A DNA stretch of 55,475 bases from Acidobacteriota bacterium (GCA_003222975.1 QHXN01000025.1:1-55475); one strand, 5' to 3'. Counted from the first letter of the stretch, positions 24,605 through 34,590 are shown. Made by a program: numbers and translations. The notes: generated by a model not told the origin, from the sequence alone.

Positions 24605-24924
24605 CAGAAAACGGGCGTCCTGCAATAGGGGCAGAATTATCACACAAATCCCTCAATCGTCCAAGCACAAGTAGTGGGTCACATTCGACTGTGACGCGGC
24701 CTTCTTCCGGTCGCCACAGCTATGGCTGTTGCCACGCCCACTGTTTCCCACATATTTATGCGGTGCCGGGGCAAAACATTTCACGGGCGGCGGGGGACAG
24801 ATTAAGGGCAGAAGATATTCGTTCCGAACTGACCCACTACCCAAGCACATTTTTATGACCCTCATAATCCCATACGAAAACTGCCGAAAACTTTTGTGAA
24901 GAAGGGAGGGAAATTGTCACACAG

Positions 24925-25208
24925 TGCCGGCGCTGATGCGCGGCGGCGAGACAACGCCGGGCGCGCCGCGCTGCGACAGGTGGCCGAGAACCCCGTGCTC
25001 AAGGCGAACGAATCCAGCCACGCCTCCGTGCTGATGTAGTACTTCGGCTACCTGCGCCGCAACCCCGAATAACCCGCAAGACACGGACTACACCGGCTAC
25101 GACTTCTGGCCCCAGAAGCTCGACCAGTTTGGCGGCGACTCCGTCCGGGCCGATGTGGCCAAGGTCTTACCCTCCTCGACCGAGTACCGTCGGAGGTTCC
25201 GACAGTAA
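24925..25208 (+). pseudogene. Decayed C-terminus of a DUF4214-like surface protein
   Basis: The frame reads LRQVAENPVLKANESSH, then ASVLM, TAG (usual CAG, glutamine), YFGYLRRNPE, a TAA and a frame change, then DTDYTGYDFWPQKLDQFGGD and SSTEYRRRFRQ ending at TAA 25206-25208. From memory this matches the conserved ending of large Acidobacteria secreted proteins that carry beta-sandwich or SBBP repeats. Only this tail remains, with two stops and one frameshift. No start is present. Confidence 0.65.
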
Positions 25209-25229
25209 GTGACGAGAAGAAGTTATGGA

Positions 25230-25261
25230 GGCGCCCCGGCAAAGACGTTTGCCGGGGTGCC
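25230..25261. terminator. Strong hairpin between convergent remnants
   Basis: GGCGCCCCGGCAAA (25230-25243) and TTTGCCGGGGTGCC (25248-25261) make a 14-pair stem with one G:T and a GACG loop. It sits between the plus-strand remnant ending at 25208 and the minus-strand gene ending at 25323, so it could end transcription from both sides, although a T-run is weak. Confidence 0.55.
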
Positions 25262-25322
25262 CTTCAAGCCTGTCAGCCCACCGGACGAACGGGCCACAGC
25301 TTATACAAAAGAACAGCACCCC

Positions 25323-26150
25323 TTAGAACGAAGTGACCGTGAAGTCGTCGAAGTTGAAGTTGTCGTAGTCGCCGCGCACCCCGACCGCCCCGGCGTTGGT
25401 GAGCGGCGGGTACTGCGCCGTCAGGTAGTGCCCCGGCGTCGTACACCCCGCCGACCAGTTCGCGTTCGTCCCGCCGGAGTCCGTCCCCTGCGTGATCAGC
25501 GCGCCGGTGTCGTCGTCGTAAACCTTGAGCGTGACGCTGCCGTCGCCGTTCGTCTGGATCGTCATCGAGAAGTGTTGCCACGCCCCGACCGTCCACGCGT
25601 GCGCGGCCTGCGCGAGCACGAAATAGGTGCCGCTGTTGTCCGTCCCGCAGGGCACTTTGCGCTTAATGACCACTTAGTTGTCGGCGCGGTTGATGCTGAC
25701 GTAGTAGAGGTCGTACTGAGTCTGGTAGCGCATCCAGATGTGGACGCCGTGCCAGCAGGTGTCGTTCGAGTTGCAGTTGAAGTCGTGAATGTCGCTGTTG
25801 TTCTTCAGCGCCAGCGACACCTTGACGTTGCCGGCGAACGTTCTGAAGGTGTTAAGCCGGAACACGTTCGAGTCGGTGCAGGAGCTGGAGAACTTGTCGG
25901 GCGTGCACGAGTCCTGCACCCCCGTCCACGCCGCGTTCGACTGGCGGAAGAGCGACCCGCTCGTCATGTCCCAGTCCGGCGAGTTGATGCCGTCGGAGTT
26001 CCAGTGGGCATACTCGTTGGTAATCAACCCGTCGGCCCCGGTGAAGGTGTCTTGGAAGAGGGTGTTGCTGCCGCTGACGGCGAAGTTGCACAGGCGTGCG
26101 GAGCCGGCCGTCTTGTCCCGGAGCCGAACGTTACTGCTTTCCAGCTTCAT
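25323..26150 (-). pseudogene. LamG-like beta-sandwich protein interrupted by an in-frame TAA
   Basis: ATG 26150 is preceded by a GGGAGGTCTCT ribosome site. The frame encodes FQDTFTGADGLITNEYAHWN, WDMTSGSLFRQ, then CWHGVHIWMRYQTQYDLYYV and meets TAA at 25674-25676. Without a frame change it continues with KRKVPCGTDNSGTYFVL, WQHFSMTIQTNGDGSVTL and GDYDNFNFDDFTV to a stop at 25323-25325. Together the 275 residues form a single concanavalin-like/LamG-type fold, as in secreted carbohydrate-binding or peptidase-associated domains. There is no signal peptide at this start, so the gene may itself be a broken-off domain. One base change would restore the frame. No function can be assigned beyond possible ligand binding outside the cell. 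Confidence 0.6.
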
Positions 26151-26665
26151 AGAGACCTCCCGCGGAATTGCCGAGGCAGCTAATTCCGCTTTCCGCTATG
26201 GCGGTAACGTCCCCCCCGAGGTGAAAATGTTATCCGACCAATTTCATGCCAACTGATTGAATTTTATGCTGAGTGCGAGACGAAACGTTACCGTGGCAAA
26301 ACGCTTCTTTAAGAAGATGATGAGAGCCGATCACCCCAGGCTCGCGTTCTCCATCTCGGTGGATAAGAAGGCCGCCGGTCGTCACCGGCAACGTAGAGAT
26401 GAGGGATCAAAACGATATACCTGTGTTCATGGACCAGACGACCTGAAATTAAGCCCGGCGTCCACGCCTTTACAGCGTGCCACGCCCCGGAGGGAGGTGG
26501 AAGACGAAGTTCCTGCGGCGCTCCCGGCGCTACACGACCTGCCTTGAATGAGGCTCTCCGCGTCGCGTAAGGTTGCGCGGGGTTCCATACCAAGTTCGAG
26601 GATGTAGATAATTTTGATGTAAATGGCCTCGACAAGCATAATCTTTCGCGAAAGGAGATGTGACG

Positions 26666-26776
26666 ATGACCATTACCCCCAAGATCGTTGGCGAGCTGCT
26701 TAAGGTCTGCGAGCCTTCGGACGACTTGCTCGGCCAGGACGGCCTGCTCCAGTAGCTCACGAAAGTCCCTGAGTGA
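26666..26776 (+). mobile_element. IS256-family transposase N-terminal fragment, second copy
   Basis: AAAGGAG precedes ATG 26666. The frame reads TITPKIVGELLKVCEPSDDL, LGQDGLLQ, TAG (26753-26755), LTKVPE and TGA. This is the start of a Mutator-type transposase, with 29 residues before the first stop. It is related to the fragment at 6713, though the two differ in sequence, so they are separate decayed insertions. The upstream 26151-26640 contains no gene I recognise and has scattered stops in all frames. Confidence 0.65.
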
Positions 26777-26837
26777 GCACACCCAGCCGAGTAATTCTTA
26801 TTGGTTTAGCGATTGGTGCACCATAAAGTCATACATC

Positions 26838-29215
26838 TCAACGGCCCTGGTCGTGAGGTACAAGTACCGACGCCACCCGGCTAAATTGATTCCCCAGCGC
26901 GTCAGTGGCGATGACGGTGATCGTGTAGACGCGTCCGGCGCCGCCGCCCAGACGCTCCGCGCGCAGACGCACGTGATGGGCGTCAAGAATTTGCCAATCG
27001 GCGGGCGTGCCTTCGTTACTCGTCACGCTGAGGGTGCCGGTTACAGGGCCGCAATCATCCGACAAGTCATAGGCGACGACAACATCGACCATCTTGTGGT
27101 TAGGCGGCCAGAGATTCGACGGCGTCACCGAAAGGTTTGTGATCGAGGGCGGCGTCCGGTCAATGACGGTCACCGTCGCGTTACACGAGCTTGTCGCGCC
27201 GTGATTGTCAGTAGCCGTCAGCGTCACCGCGGTATTGCCGAGTGGATACGGCCCCTGCGGGGACTGGGAGAGCGTGAGCGTATCGCCCTGGTCGGGGTCG
27301 AAGGAGCCGTCATCAACCGAAGCGTCCGCCGCGCAGTCCTGACCCGCCGCAACTCTCATGTCGCGGCACAACGCCACCGGCGGCCTGTTCGTTGAGGTCT
27401 TGCACTTGCCCGCGCCGCCCGCGCTGAAGATCGTTTGGATTTCGGATTGGGACAGTGCGCGGTTGGAGATTTCGACTTCGTCTACCAGTCCCGTGAACGG
27501 GGATGAAATCAAGGACTGATCGCTGCGCACCTGTGCGCCCATCCACACGTACTTGTATGCGTTCGTGTTAATTACTGAGCCCGGTGAACTCGTCCCGACG
27601 CCGTCGTCGAGAACTCCGTTGACGTACAGATCAATGTTCCCGTTGTTTACGACTGCGGCGACGAAATACCAGTTGTTCGGGGGGTACGAATTGGCCGTGT
27701 ACCGATAAATGAAGGTGCCGGCGTTGTCCGTCCCACAATCCATATAGAACTTAGGGTCTCCTGAGTTCTGCCTCGAATATAACAATCTGCATTGCTGGGT
27801 CTGCCAGAGAGGCAGCGTCGAATCGCCCGCCCCGAAGACCCCGCCGTAATTCCCAGCGGGCGGCACGGCAGTAGGGTATATCCACGCGTCGTAGGTCGCT
27901 TGGGGGCCTCCGGCAATGCCGTTCGCATTCGGGGCAAAGACGTAGCTATTGCTCCCCCCGTCGAAGCTGAACGCCTGGCTGACTTTGCCCGGCGCAAATG
28001 TGGCGCCCCCGTGCAAAGTCCCGTCATAACCGCCTTGATATCAAACGCATTTCCATCGCCCGGCCACCAACTGACTAGGCCGCCCGGCGGCGGCAAGCAA
28101 GAACTCGGTGACGGCGAGGGCGTTGGTACGGGGCCCGCGCGGAAGAGCAGCACACCGGCACCGCTTAACCCACCACCCACGGAGCTCACGAATGTGTCAA
28201 TAAATGCGCCGGTCGTCCCGTCGAATCGCAAGACCGAATTGTTATCGAAGCTCGAGACGTAAAGGTTACCGTCAGGCCCGAATGCCAGTCCTTGCGGATT
28301 CACTAGGCCAGGACTGGATGCAAACACGCCCATGAAGGAACCATTCGCGTTGTTGTATCGGAGCACGGCGTTGTTGCACGTACCGGCGACATAGAGGTTG
28401 CCGTCCGGCCCGAAGACTAGGCTGAGCGGATTACACAGGCCTCCGCTTCCGGACGAGACGAAGTCCCCAAGATACGCTCCGGTCGTTCCGTCGTACCGCT
28501 TGATGCTATTGACGTGCAGATTACTTACGTACAGGTTGCCGTCCGGCCCGAAGACGACGCCGCCGGGGTCGAACAGCCCGCCGCTGTTCATCGGCACGAA
28601 GTCATCAATGAAGGTGCCGGTCAACCCGTTGTAGCGCTTGATTCTGTTGTCGGCGCTGCCCCCGTCATCACTCGTCACGTATAGGTTGCCGTCTGGCCCA
28701 AAGATGTTGCCGCCTGGGCTGTGCAAGCCGGCGCTACCAGCCGGCACGAACTCATCAATAAACGCGCCCGTGCTCCCGTTGTAGCGATGGACGGCTTGGC
28801 TGACATCGCCCGCGACCAAGAGGTTGCCGTCCGGGCCGACGGCCAACCCGTCAGGGAAATTTAGTCCGCCGCTGCCGGCGGGAACGAACGTGTCAATGAA
28901 GGCCCCGCTGGTTCCGTTGAAGCGCAAGACACGGTTGTCGTTCGCGCTGCTGACGAGCAGTTCCCACGACACCGTCGGTGCGGGAGTGGACTTGCACTTG
29001 CCCGCGCCGCCCGCGACGAATATCGCCCCGTTGACCGGCACTCCGTTATTGCCGCCCACAATGTCGCCGGCGTCACCATCTCCCGGCCACCAACTCACCA
29101 GGCCGGTCGGTGCGGGCACACACGATGGATCGCTGGCGTGAGACGGGAGGCAGACGAGGCAGATGAGAATTAAGCCCGCGATGAGCGCCGAGCCGTAGCG
29201 AAGGGGGGTATTCAT
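26838..29215 (-). pseudogene. Secreted NHL-repeat/LamG/HYR protein with one frameshift
   Basis: ATG 29215 with ribosome site GGAGGAAT just upstream. Order: signal peptide (ALIAGLILICLVCLPSHAS); a collapsed LamG domain (GLVSWWPGDG joined straight to FVAGGAGKCK); about six NHL-type propeller repeats with the pattern GPDGNLYVS; a PTPSPSPSS linker; a full LamG domain (GLVSWWPGDG to FSAGGAGKCK); and an HYR-like region (CNATVTVIDRTPPSITNLSV). The frame breaks near 28031: adding one base after GATATC gives D-I-Q-G-G-Y-D-G-T-L and joins both halves into about 792 residues. It is probably an exported binding or adhesion protein. The break may be a sequencing loss in a CC pair. Transcribed away from the ECF sigma gene. 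Confidence 0.75.
28150..28970 (-). repeat. Six tandem NHL-type coding repeats
   Basis: Units of roughly 120-150 bases each encode the pattern GPDGNLYV-x-N-x-I-x-R-Y-x-G-x-T-G-A-F-I-D. Recurrent GTTGCCGTCCGGCC blocks (for example near 28264, 28394, 28536, 28688 and 28808) mark them at the DNA level. They form a beta-propeller within the secreted protein above; this is coding repetition, not a CRISPR array. Confidence 0.75.
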
Positions 29216-29457
29216 AATTCCTCCGTAAAGAGTGTCGTCACTTTACACGTTCGGCGCGGGCGCGGCAGCCCCGCGGGACTGCCCCTTTGTGCCTCGCGCC
29301 CGTACCGGGGCGACCGTCGCCCCATAAGGCGACAAACGGCGCGACAAACCACCACCGCGGCGGAAGTTTTCTGCGGAAAAATTTTCAGGGCGGCGTTGCT
29401 CCGGGTTATAATCCGCGCTGCCTTCGGTAAGCTTCCCCGTGCGGAGCGTAGGTTCTC

Positions 29458-30027
29458 ATGCCGCCCTCGCCACAACGGATCACACAACTGCTCGTCGACT
29501 GGAGTAACGGCGACGACAGGGCGCTGGAGTTGCTGCTGCCGCTGGTCTACGAAGAGCTGCGCCGGCTCGCGCGCCACTACATGAGTGCCGAGCGATCCGG
29601 CCACACCCTGCAGACCACCGCGCTCGTCAACGAGGCCTACCTGAGGCTCGCCGACTGCCGCCGCGTCCGCTGGCAGAACCGTGTCCACTTCTTCGCCCTC
29701 GCGGCGACTCTGATGCGCCGCGTCCTGGTGGAACATGCGCGCGCGCACGACCGGCGGAAGCGCGGCGGCGGCGCGCTCAAGGTCGCGCTCGACGAGGGCG
29801 CGACGCTGGCCCCGGAGCGCTCGCGCGAGCTGCTCGCGCTCGACGAGGCGCTCGACAGGCTGGCGGAGATTGACCCGCGCAAGAGCCGGGTAGTGGAGCT
29901 GCGCTTCTTCGCCGGGCTGAGTAACGAGGAGATCGCCGAGGTGCTGAAGGTCTCACCCAACACCGTGACGCGCGACTGGAAGATGGCCGAGGCCTGGCTG
30001 CGCCGAGAGTTAACGAACGCGCCATGA
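29458..30027 (+). CDS. ECF-family RNA polymerase sigma factor
   Basis: 189 residues from ATG 29458. Region 2: LELLLPLVYEELRRLARHYM, then LQTTALVNEAYLRL and FFALAATLMRRVLVEHARA. Region 4: LAEIDPRKSRVVELRFFAGL, SNEEIAEVLKVSPNTVTRDW, a helix-turn-helix. This matches the ECF subgroup that is found beside serine/threonine kinases in Acidobacteria and Planctomycetes. The stop overlaps the start of the kinase gene (ATGA), so the two are made together; the kinase may phosphorylate the sigma factor instead of an anti-sigma protein controlling it. No anti-sigma gene is present. The 242 bases upstream separate it from the divergent LamG/NHL gene and should hold both promoters; I saw no clear consensus. 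Confidence 0.92.
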   Translation: MPPSPQRITQLLVDWSNGDDRALELLLPLVYEELRRLARHYMSAERSGHTLQTTALVNEAYLRLADCRRVRWQNRVHFFALAATLMRRVLVEHARAHDRRKRGGGALKVALDEGATLAPERSRELLALDEALDRLAEIDPRKSRVVELRFFAGLSNEEIAEVLKVSPNTVTRDWKMAEAWLRRELTNAP

Positions 30028-33000
30028 CGCCCGAACGCTGGCGACAGATCGAGAGCATCTTCCATGCCGCCGCAGATCTTGAGCCGGGCGCGCGCGCATC
30101 CTATATCGCCACGGCCTGCGGCGACGACCTCTCCTTGCGCCGGGAAGTCGAGTCGCTGCTGGCTGGCTGCGGTCGGTCTATCGCCATCATGGACGCTCCG
30201 CTCAAGGAGGCGGCGCTGCGCCTGCTCGCGGCCGAGCAGGCTCGCGCGTTAGTCGGGGAGGTGATCGACCACTACCGCGTGCTCGCATTACTCGGTGCGG
30301 GCGGGATGGGCGAGGTTTATCTGGCCGAGGACGTTGAACTCGGCCGCAAGGTCGCACTCAAGATGCTTCCCGCCGCCTTCACGCGCGACGAGGCGCAGGC
30401 GCGACGCTTCAGAAGGGAGGCGCGCGCCGCCTCGGCGCTGAACCACCCGAACATCATCACCGTCTACGAGGTCGTGCAGGCGGAGGCGTGGCAATACATC
30501 GCCATGGAGTTCATTCATGGCGAGTCACTGCGCCAGCAGTTGCGCGGGGGACGCCTGCCCGCCCGCGAGGCCGTCAATATCGCCTCGCAGGCGGCGAGCG
30601 CGCTCGCCGCCGCGCACCAGGCGGGGATCGTGCACCGCGACATCAAGCCCGAAAACGTAATGCTGCGCGACGACGGCTACGTCAAGGTCCTCGACTTCGG
30701 TATCGCGCTGCTCAATGAACAGTTCCCGCCGACGCCGCTCGCCGCGACCGACGCGGCGCAGGCGGACGAAGCAGAAGCACGCACGCACGCGGGCACGCCC
30801 GGTTACATGTCGCCGGAGCAGACGCGTCGTGAGCCGCTCGACGCGCGCGCAGACATCTACTCGCTCGGCGTCGTGCTCTACGAGATGCTCGCGGGCCGCC
30901 GCCCATTCGAGGGTGACGAGAGGGGGGAGATCGGGAGCACACACCTGGGAGACGAGCCGCCGTCGCTGAGTTCTTTGCACCCGAACATACCGATTGCCCT
31001 CGAAGAGATTGTCATGAGGATGCTCAGGAAAGACCGCGACGAGCGCTACCAGTCGGCACGTGAACTGCTCGACGATCTCAGAAAGTTGCAACGGCGGCTC
31101 GAGTCGACAGACGGCGGTTCAGAGCCGCTATACACGGGTGCGGGCGCGGCGACCGAAGCGAAGCGAATTGAGGTCGGGTCGGCGCGCGCGACGCCGGCGT
31201 CGCTTCCGGGTTTCAAAATCTGGATCCTACCGGCTGGTGCGCTCGCGGGGGCCGCGGCTGGCCTCGACCGTCTCCTCAGGCCGCAAGACGCCTCGTGGCC
31301 GCTCGACGGCGTGCTGCTGCTCTGCGCGGGCGCGTGTGTCTTTGCTTTCTTCCGCGCGCGGCGGCGCACGTTACACGCGCCGGTCGCCTTCGACGACGGC
31401 GGCGCGTTCCGCGGGCTGCTGCCGTTCGCGGAGGCGGACCGGGATCGCTTCTACGGGCGCGGGCCTGACACGGCGGCGCTGCACGCGATGATCGCGCGCC
31501 CGGAGTTCCGCTTCGGGGTGCTGTACGGCGACTCTGGCTCCGGCAAAACCTCTCTGCTCACGGCGGGACTGCTGCCGCGGCTCAGGGAAGACGGGCGCCT
31601 GCCCGTCTACTGCCGCTCATACAAAGACCCTCTGGTCGTGCTCCTGGAAGAATGTGGGAAGCAGACTGGGATCAGGCCGCGTGAGGCAGAACAGCCGGTC
31701 GCTTACCTGCGGCGCGTGGCCGACGCGCTCGGACGCGAGATCGTCGTCGTCTGCGACCAGTTCGAGGAGTTCTTCATCAACTTTCGGACGCGGGGCGCGC
31801 GCGCCCCGTTCACGTCGTTCGTCGCCGACTGCCACGGCGCGGGCGATCTGCCGGTCAAATTCCTCTTCGCCCTGCGCTCGGATTTCCTCCACCTCATCAG
31901 CGCGGAGTTCGACGGGCGCATTCCGGAGCCGCTGATGGGCGACAAGCGTTACCACCTGCGTAGCTTCGACGAGGAGCAGGCGGCGGAGATCATCGCGGAG
32001 GCGGCGCTCGATGCCGGACTGCCGCTCGGCGTGGAGTTCTGCCGCCAAGTGGCGCGCGACCTGGCGCGGGGCGACAGCGTCCTGCCGTCGGAGTTGCAGA
32101 TCGTCGGCGCGCAGTTGCAGCGCCGGCGCATCTACACGTCGGAGACCTACGTGAGAGCGGGCGGTAAAGAGCAACTCGTGCATGGCTTCCTCGAAGACGT
32201 GATCCGCGCGTCGGGCGACGAACGCACGACGCTGCTGCTGCTGCGTAGTTTGATCTCCGACGAGAACACGCGCCTCGCGCTGCCCCTCGGCGAGGTTGCG
32301 CGCCGCACGCAGCGCCCGCACGCGGCGGTCGCGCGCCTGGTCAGGCTTCTGGTCGAGTCGCGGCTCGTGCGAGAGCTTCAGGAGGACGACCCGTGGCGCT
32401 ACGAGTTGATGCACGAGTACCTGATCGAGCGCGTCAACCTGATCACGGGCCGGATGCTCGACGCGACGCAGCGCGCCAACCGCCAGCTCCGGCAGTATCT
32501 CGTTAACTACGCGGCGGACGGGCGGGCGCGCATCCCGCTCCGCCGGCTGTGGTTCATCAAGCGGCACGCCGACCCGGAAATGGGCGCGCGCGCACGGCGA
32601 CTGCTCAGGCGGAGCTTGCGCCGGGGGCTGCTGAAGGCGGGCGCGCTCGCGCTCGTGCTCGCCGCCGCGGCGACGCTCGTCGCGGCCTACTTCTCTGTCA
32701 GAGACGAGTGGGAGGATGCGCGCCTGCGCGACGGACATACGGCAGCCGCGCGGCGCGCAATCTTCTCGCCGGACGGTCGTCTGCTCGTCTCGGTGGGCGA
32801 AGATTCGAAGGTGCTCGTCTGGGACTTCGCGCGGCGCGAGCGCATCGCCACGCTCACGGATCACACGGGCTGGGTCAACACGGTCGCCTTCTCGCCGGAC
32901 GCCAAGTGGCTCGCCACCGGCAGCAGCGACAAGACGGTGATCGTGTGGGAAGCCGCGAGTTGGCAGAAGGCGTACGTTCTGCGCGAACACCAGACACCCG

Positions 33001-34487
33001 TTGACGCTGTGGCCTTCTCGCCCGACGGTCAGTGGCTCGCCTCCGCCTCCGAGCCGCCAGACGCGCGCACGATCCTGTGGCGCGTCGGAGTCTGGGAGAA
33101 AGCGCGCGAAGTTCCAGTCGGCTCCGGCTATGTCAACATTCTCTTTTCCCCCGATAGCCGGATGTTCTGGCTCGGACAACGCTGGCTTGTGGCGACAGGG
33201 CAGCCGGCGCGCGACGACGAAGTGACGTGGGGCTCAAACTGGAATGCGTTCTCCCCGGACGGAAAAAGTATCGTCGTCGTGGGCTCCGACGGCAATGTCT
33301 TCTTCTGTGATGCAAGCAGCTATTGGACGACAGGTAGGTACAAGCTGATCGCCACCCAACACGCGCACCACGATAACGGGCGGGCCGTCGCGTTCTCGCC
33401 CGACGGGCGTCTGGTCGCCACCGGCGCGGACTACATCGTCCTGTGGGACGCCGCGACGCGCACGAAGCTCGCGCGCCTCGAGCACACGGCTATCGTCTGG
33501 AGCCTGGCGTTCTCGCCCGACGGGCGCTGGCTGGTCTCGACGCACGGCGACGGCGCGATCCTCGTCTGGGACGTGGCGGAGCGCGCACGTGCCGCCGACC
33601 TCGGCGGGCACAGCGCGCCCGTGCGCGGTGTCGCGTTCTCGCCCGACGGTCGGAGAGTCGCCTCGGCGAGCGAAGACGGCTCGGTCATCGTTTGGGACGC
33701 CGTGCTCGGGCAGAAGGAGGCCGTGCTCACGGGCCACCGCACGCGCGTCTCCGCCGTGGCCTTTGCGCCCGACGGGCGGTGGGTCGCCTCCGTTGACGTG
33801 GACGGCAACGTCATCGTCTGGGACGTGGACAGGCGGACGCCGCATCTCGCTTATAAGCAGCACGGCAACGACTACGCACTGGCGGTCTCGCCTGACGGGC
33901 GTTTCGTCGCCGACTCTTACGGCGTGCACGACAGCGCCGACGGGCACGCGGTCGTAGCTTTCGACCGCTCCGGATTGGCAGGGGATCAGATGTACGGCGT
34001 TAGTTTCTCCCCCGACGGTCGGCTGATGGCTACAGTCTATGCGGCAGGCCGCGGCGCAATCTTATTGTGGGACGCCCAGCGTTGGCAGTTGCTGGAACAC
34101 ATAGACCTGGGCGAAGTGCTTCCGACCACCGTCAGCTTCTCGCCCGACGGACGGTGGCTCGTGACGGGCGACGACCAAGGCGCGGTGCGCCTATGGAGTG
34201 TAGGACCGCTACGTGAGGTTGCAATACTCGGGCGACACGAGGCGCGCATCAAGGCCGTCGTCTTTTCCCCAGACGGATCGCAGGTCGCCTCGGCAGGCGA
34301 CGATAAGATGATCATGCTCTGGGACGTGCAGCGGCACGACCTTGTCGCGCGAGTCGGCACGCATGCCACTCCCGTGCTCTCAATCGCCTTCTCGCCTGAC
34401 GGGCGGCATCTCGTCGCGGGAGAACATGACAACTCAATCCACCTTTACACACACCACCGAAAGCTTTGGGGACGACCGCTAGATTGA
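30024..34487 (+). CDS. Serine/threonine kinase fused to STAND-type NTPase and WD40 propellers
   Basis: 1487 residues, ATG 30024. Kinase domain about 82-350: glycine loop LGAGGMGEVYLAE, K113, HRDIKPEN (H204-N211), DFG (224-226) and SPEQ in the activation segment. Two hydrophobic stretches lie at about 398-415 and 428-443. P-loop at 501-511 (GDSGSGKTSLL) and Walker B VVVCDQFEEF (574-583) mark a NACHT/STAND-like NTPase of the kind that precedes WD40 repeats. One membrane helix lies near 871-893. From about 905 to 1480 some 12-14 WD40 units follow, each with FSPDGR and VWD. The kinase and NTPase are probably on the cytoplasmic side and the propellers beyond the single helix, as a receptor. Coupled to the ECF sigma gene. 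The frame is intact. Confidence 0.9.
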   Translation: MTPERWRQIESIFHAAADLEPGARASYIATACGDDLSLRREVESLLAGCGRSIAIMDAPLKEAALRLLAAEQARALVGEVIDHYRVLALLGAGGMGEVYLAEDVELGRKVALKMLPAAFTRDEAQARRFRREARAASALNHPNIITVYEVVQAEAWQYIAMEFIHGESLRQQLRGGRLPAREAVNIASQAASALAAAHQAGIVHRDIKPENVMLRDDGYVKVLDFGIALLNEQFPPTPLAATDAAQADEAEARTHAGTPGYMSPEQTRREPLDARADIYSLGVVLYEMLAGRRPFEGDERGEIGSTHLGDEPPSLSSLHPNIPIALEEIVMRMLRKDRDERYQSARELLDDLRKLQRRLESTDGGSEPLYTGAGAATEAKRIEVGSARATPASLPGFKIWILPAGALAGAAAGLDRLLRPQDASWPLDGVLLLCAGACVFAFFRARRRTLHAPVAFDDGGAFRGLLPFAEADRDRFYGRGPDTAALHAMIARPEFRFGVLYGDSGSGKTSLLTAGLLPRLREDGRLPVYCRSYKDPLVVLLEECGKQTGIRPREAEQPVAYLRRVADALGREIVVVCDQFEEFFINFRTRGARAPFTSFVADCHGAGDLPVKFLFALRSDFLHLISAEFDGRIPEPLMGDKRYHLRSFDEEQAAEIIAEAALDAGLPLGVEFCRQVARDLARGDSVLPSELQIVGAQLQRRRIYTSETYVRAGGKEQLVHGFLEDVIRASGDERTTLLLLRSLISDENTRLALPLGEVARRTQRPHAAVARLVRLLVESRLVRELQEDDPWRYELMHEYLIERVNLITGRMLDATQRANRQLRQYLVNYAADGRARIPLRRLWFIKRHADPEMGARARRLLRRSLRRGLLKAGALALVLAAAATLVAAYFSVRDEWEDARLRDGHTAAARRAIFSPDGRLLVSVGEDSKVLVWDFARRERIATLTDHTGWVNTVAFSPDAKWLATGSSDKTVIVWEAASWQKAYVLREHQTPVDAVAFSPDGQWLASASEPPDARTILWRVGVWEKAREVPVGSGYVNILFSPDSRMFWLGQRWLVATGQPARDDEVTWGSNWNAFSPDGKSIVVVGSDGNVFFCDASSYWTTGRYKLIATQHAHHDNGRAVAFSPDGRLVATGADYIVLWDAATRTKLARLEHTAIVWSLAFSPDGRWLVSTHGDGAILVWDVAERARAADLGGHSAPVRGVAFSPDGRRVASASEDGSVIVWDAVLGQKEAVLTGHRTRVSAVAFAPDGRWVASVDVDGNVIVWDVDRRTPHLAYKQHGNDYALAVSPDGRFVADSYGVHDSADGHAVVAFDRSGLAGDQMYGVSFSPDGRLMATVYAAGRGAILLWDAQRWQLLEHIDLGEVLPTTVSFSPDGRWLVTGDDQGAVRLWSVGPLREVAILGRHEARIKAVVFSPDGSQVASAGDDKMIMLWDVQRHDLVARVGTHATPVLSIAFSPDGRHLVAGEHDNSIHLYTHHRKLWGRPLD

Positions 34488-34500
34488 TTAAGGGTCCGTT

Positions 34501-34590
34501 TCACAACTCCTGCTGAAGGAAGGTCCAGCAGATGAGCAGACAACCGAGGGCTCGCTGTTGCTTAAATCTCTTCGCACGACCGCGCGTTCT
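34501..34590 (-). mobile_element. C-terminal tail of an IS5-like transposase, with terminal repeat
   Basis: On the minus strand the frame reads AKRFKQQRALGCLLICWTFL, then QQEL and TGA (34501-34503). This resembles the tail of an IS5/IS4-superfamily transposase, and AAGGGTCCGTTTCA (34490-34503) would be its terminal inverted repeat. Nothing upstream of the tail remains. The following 34600-35060 is AT-rich with TTTAAG and polyT stretches and no gene I can support; a small 79-codon frame there has no family match. Confidence 0.45.

Noticed and set aside
24429..24924. Gasdermin-like or other pore-forming target gene next to the CHAT peptidase
   Set aside because: No open frame with a plausible start and hydrophobic helices lies in the gap or between the operon genes.
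26151..26640. Possible gene in the gap right of the LamG-like gene
   Set aside because: Only short frames without motifs or ribosome sites; stops scattered in all frames.
28150..28970. Regularly spaced similar blocks that could suggest a CRISPR array
   Set aside because: Units of 120-150 bases are in frame and translate to NHL-type GPDGNLYV repeats; no short identical repeats with unique spacers.
31617..33179. Long open frame antisense to the kinase/WD40 gene
   Set aside because: Caused by high GC at third codon positions; the sense strand has complete kinase, P-loop and WD40 motifs, and the antisense protein is arginine- and alanine-rich with no motif.
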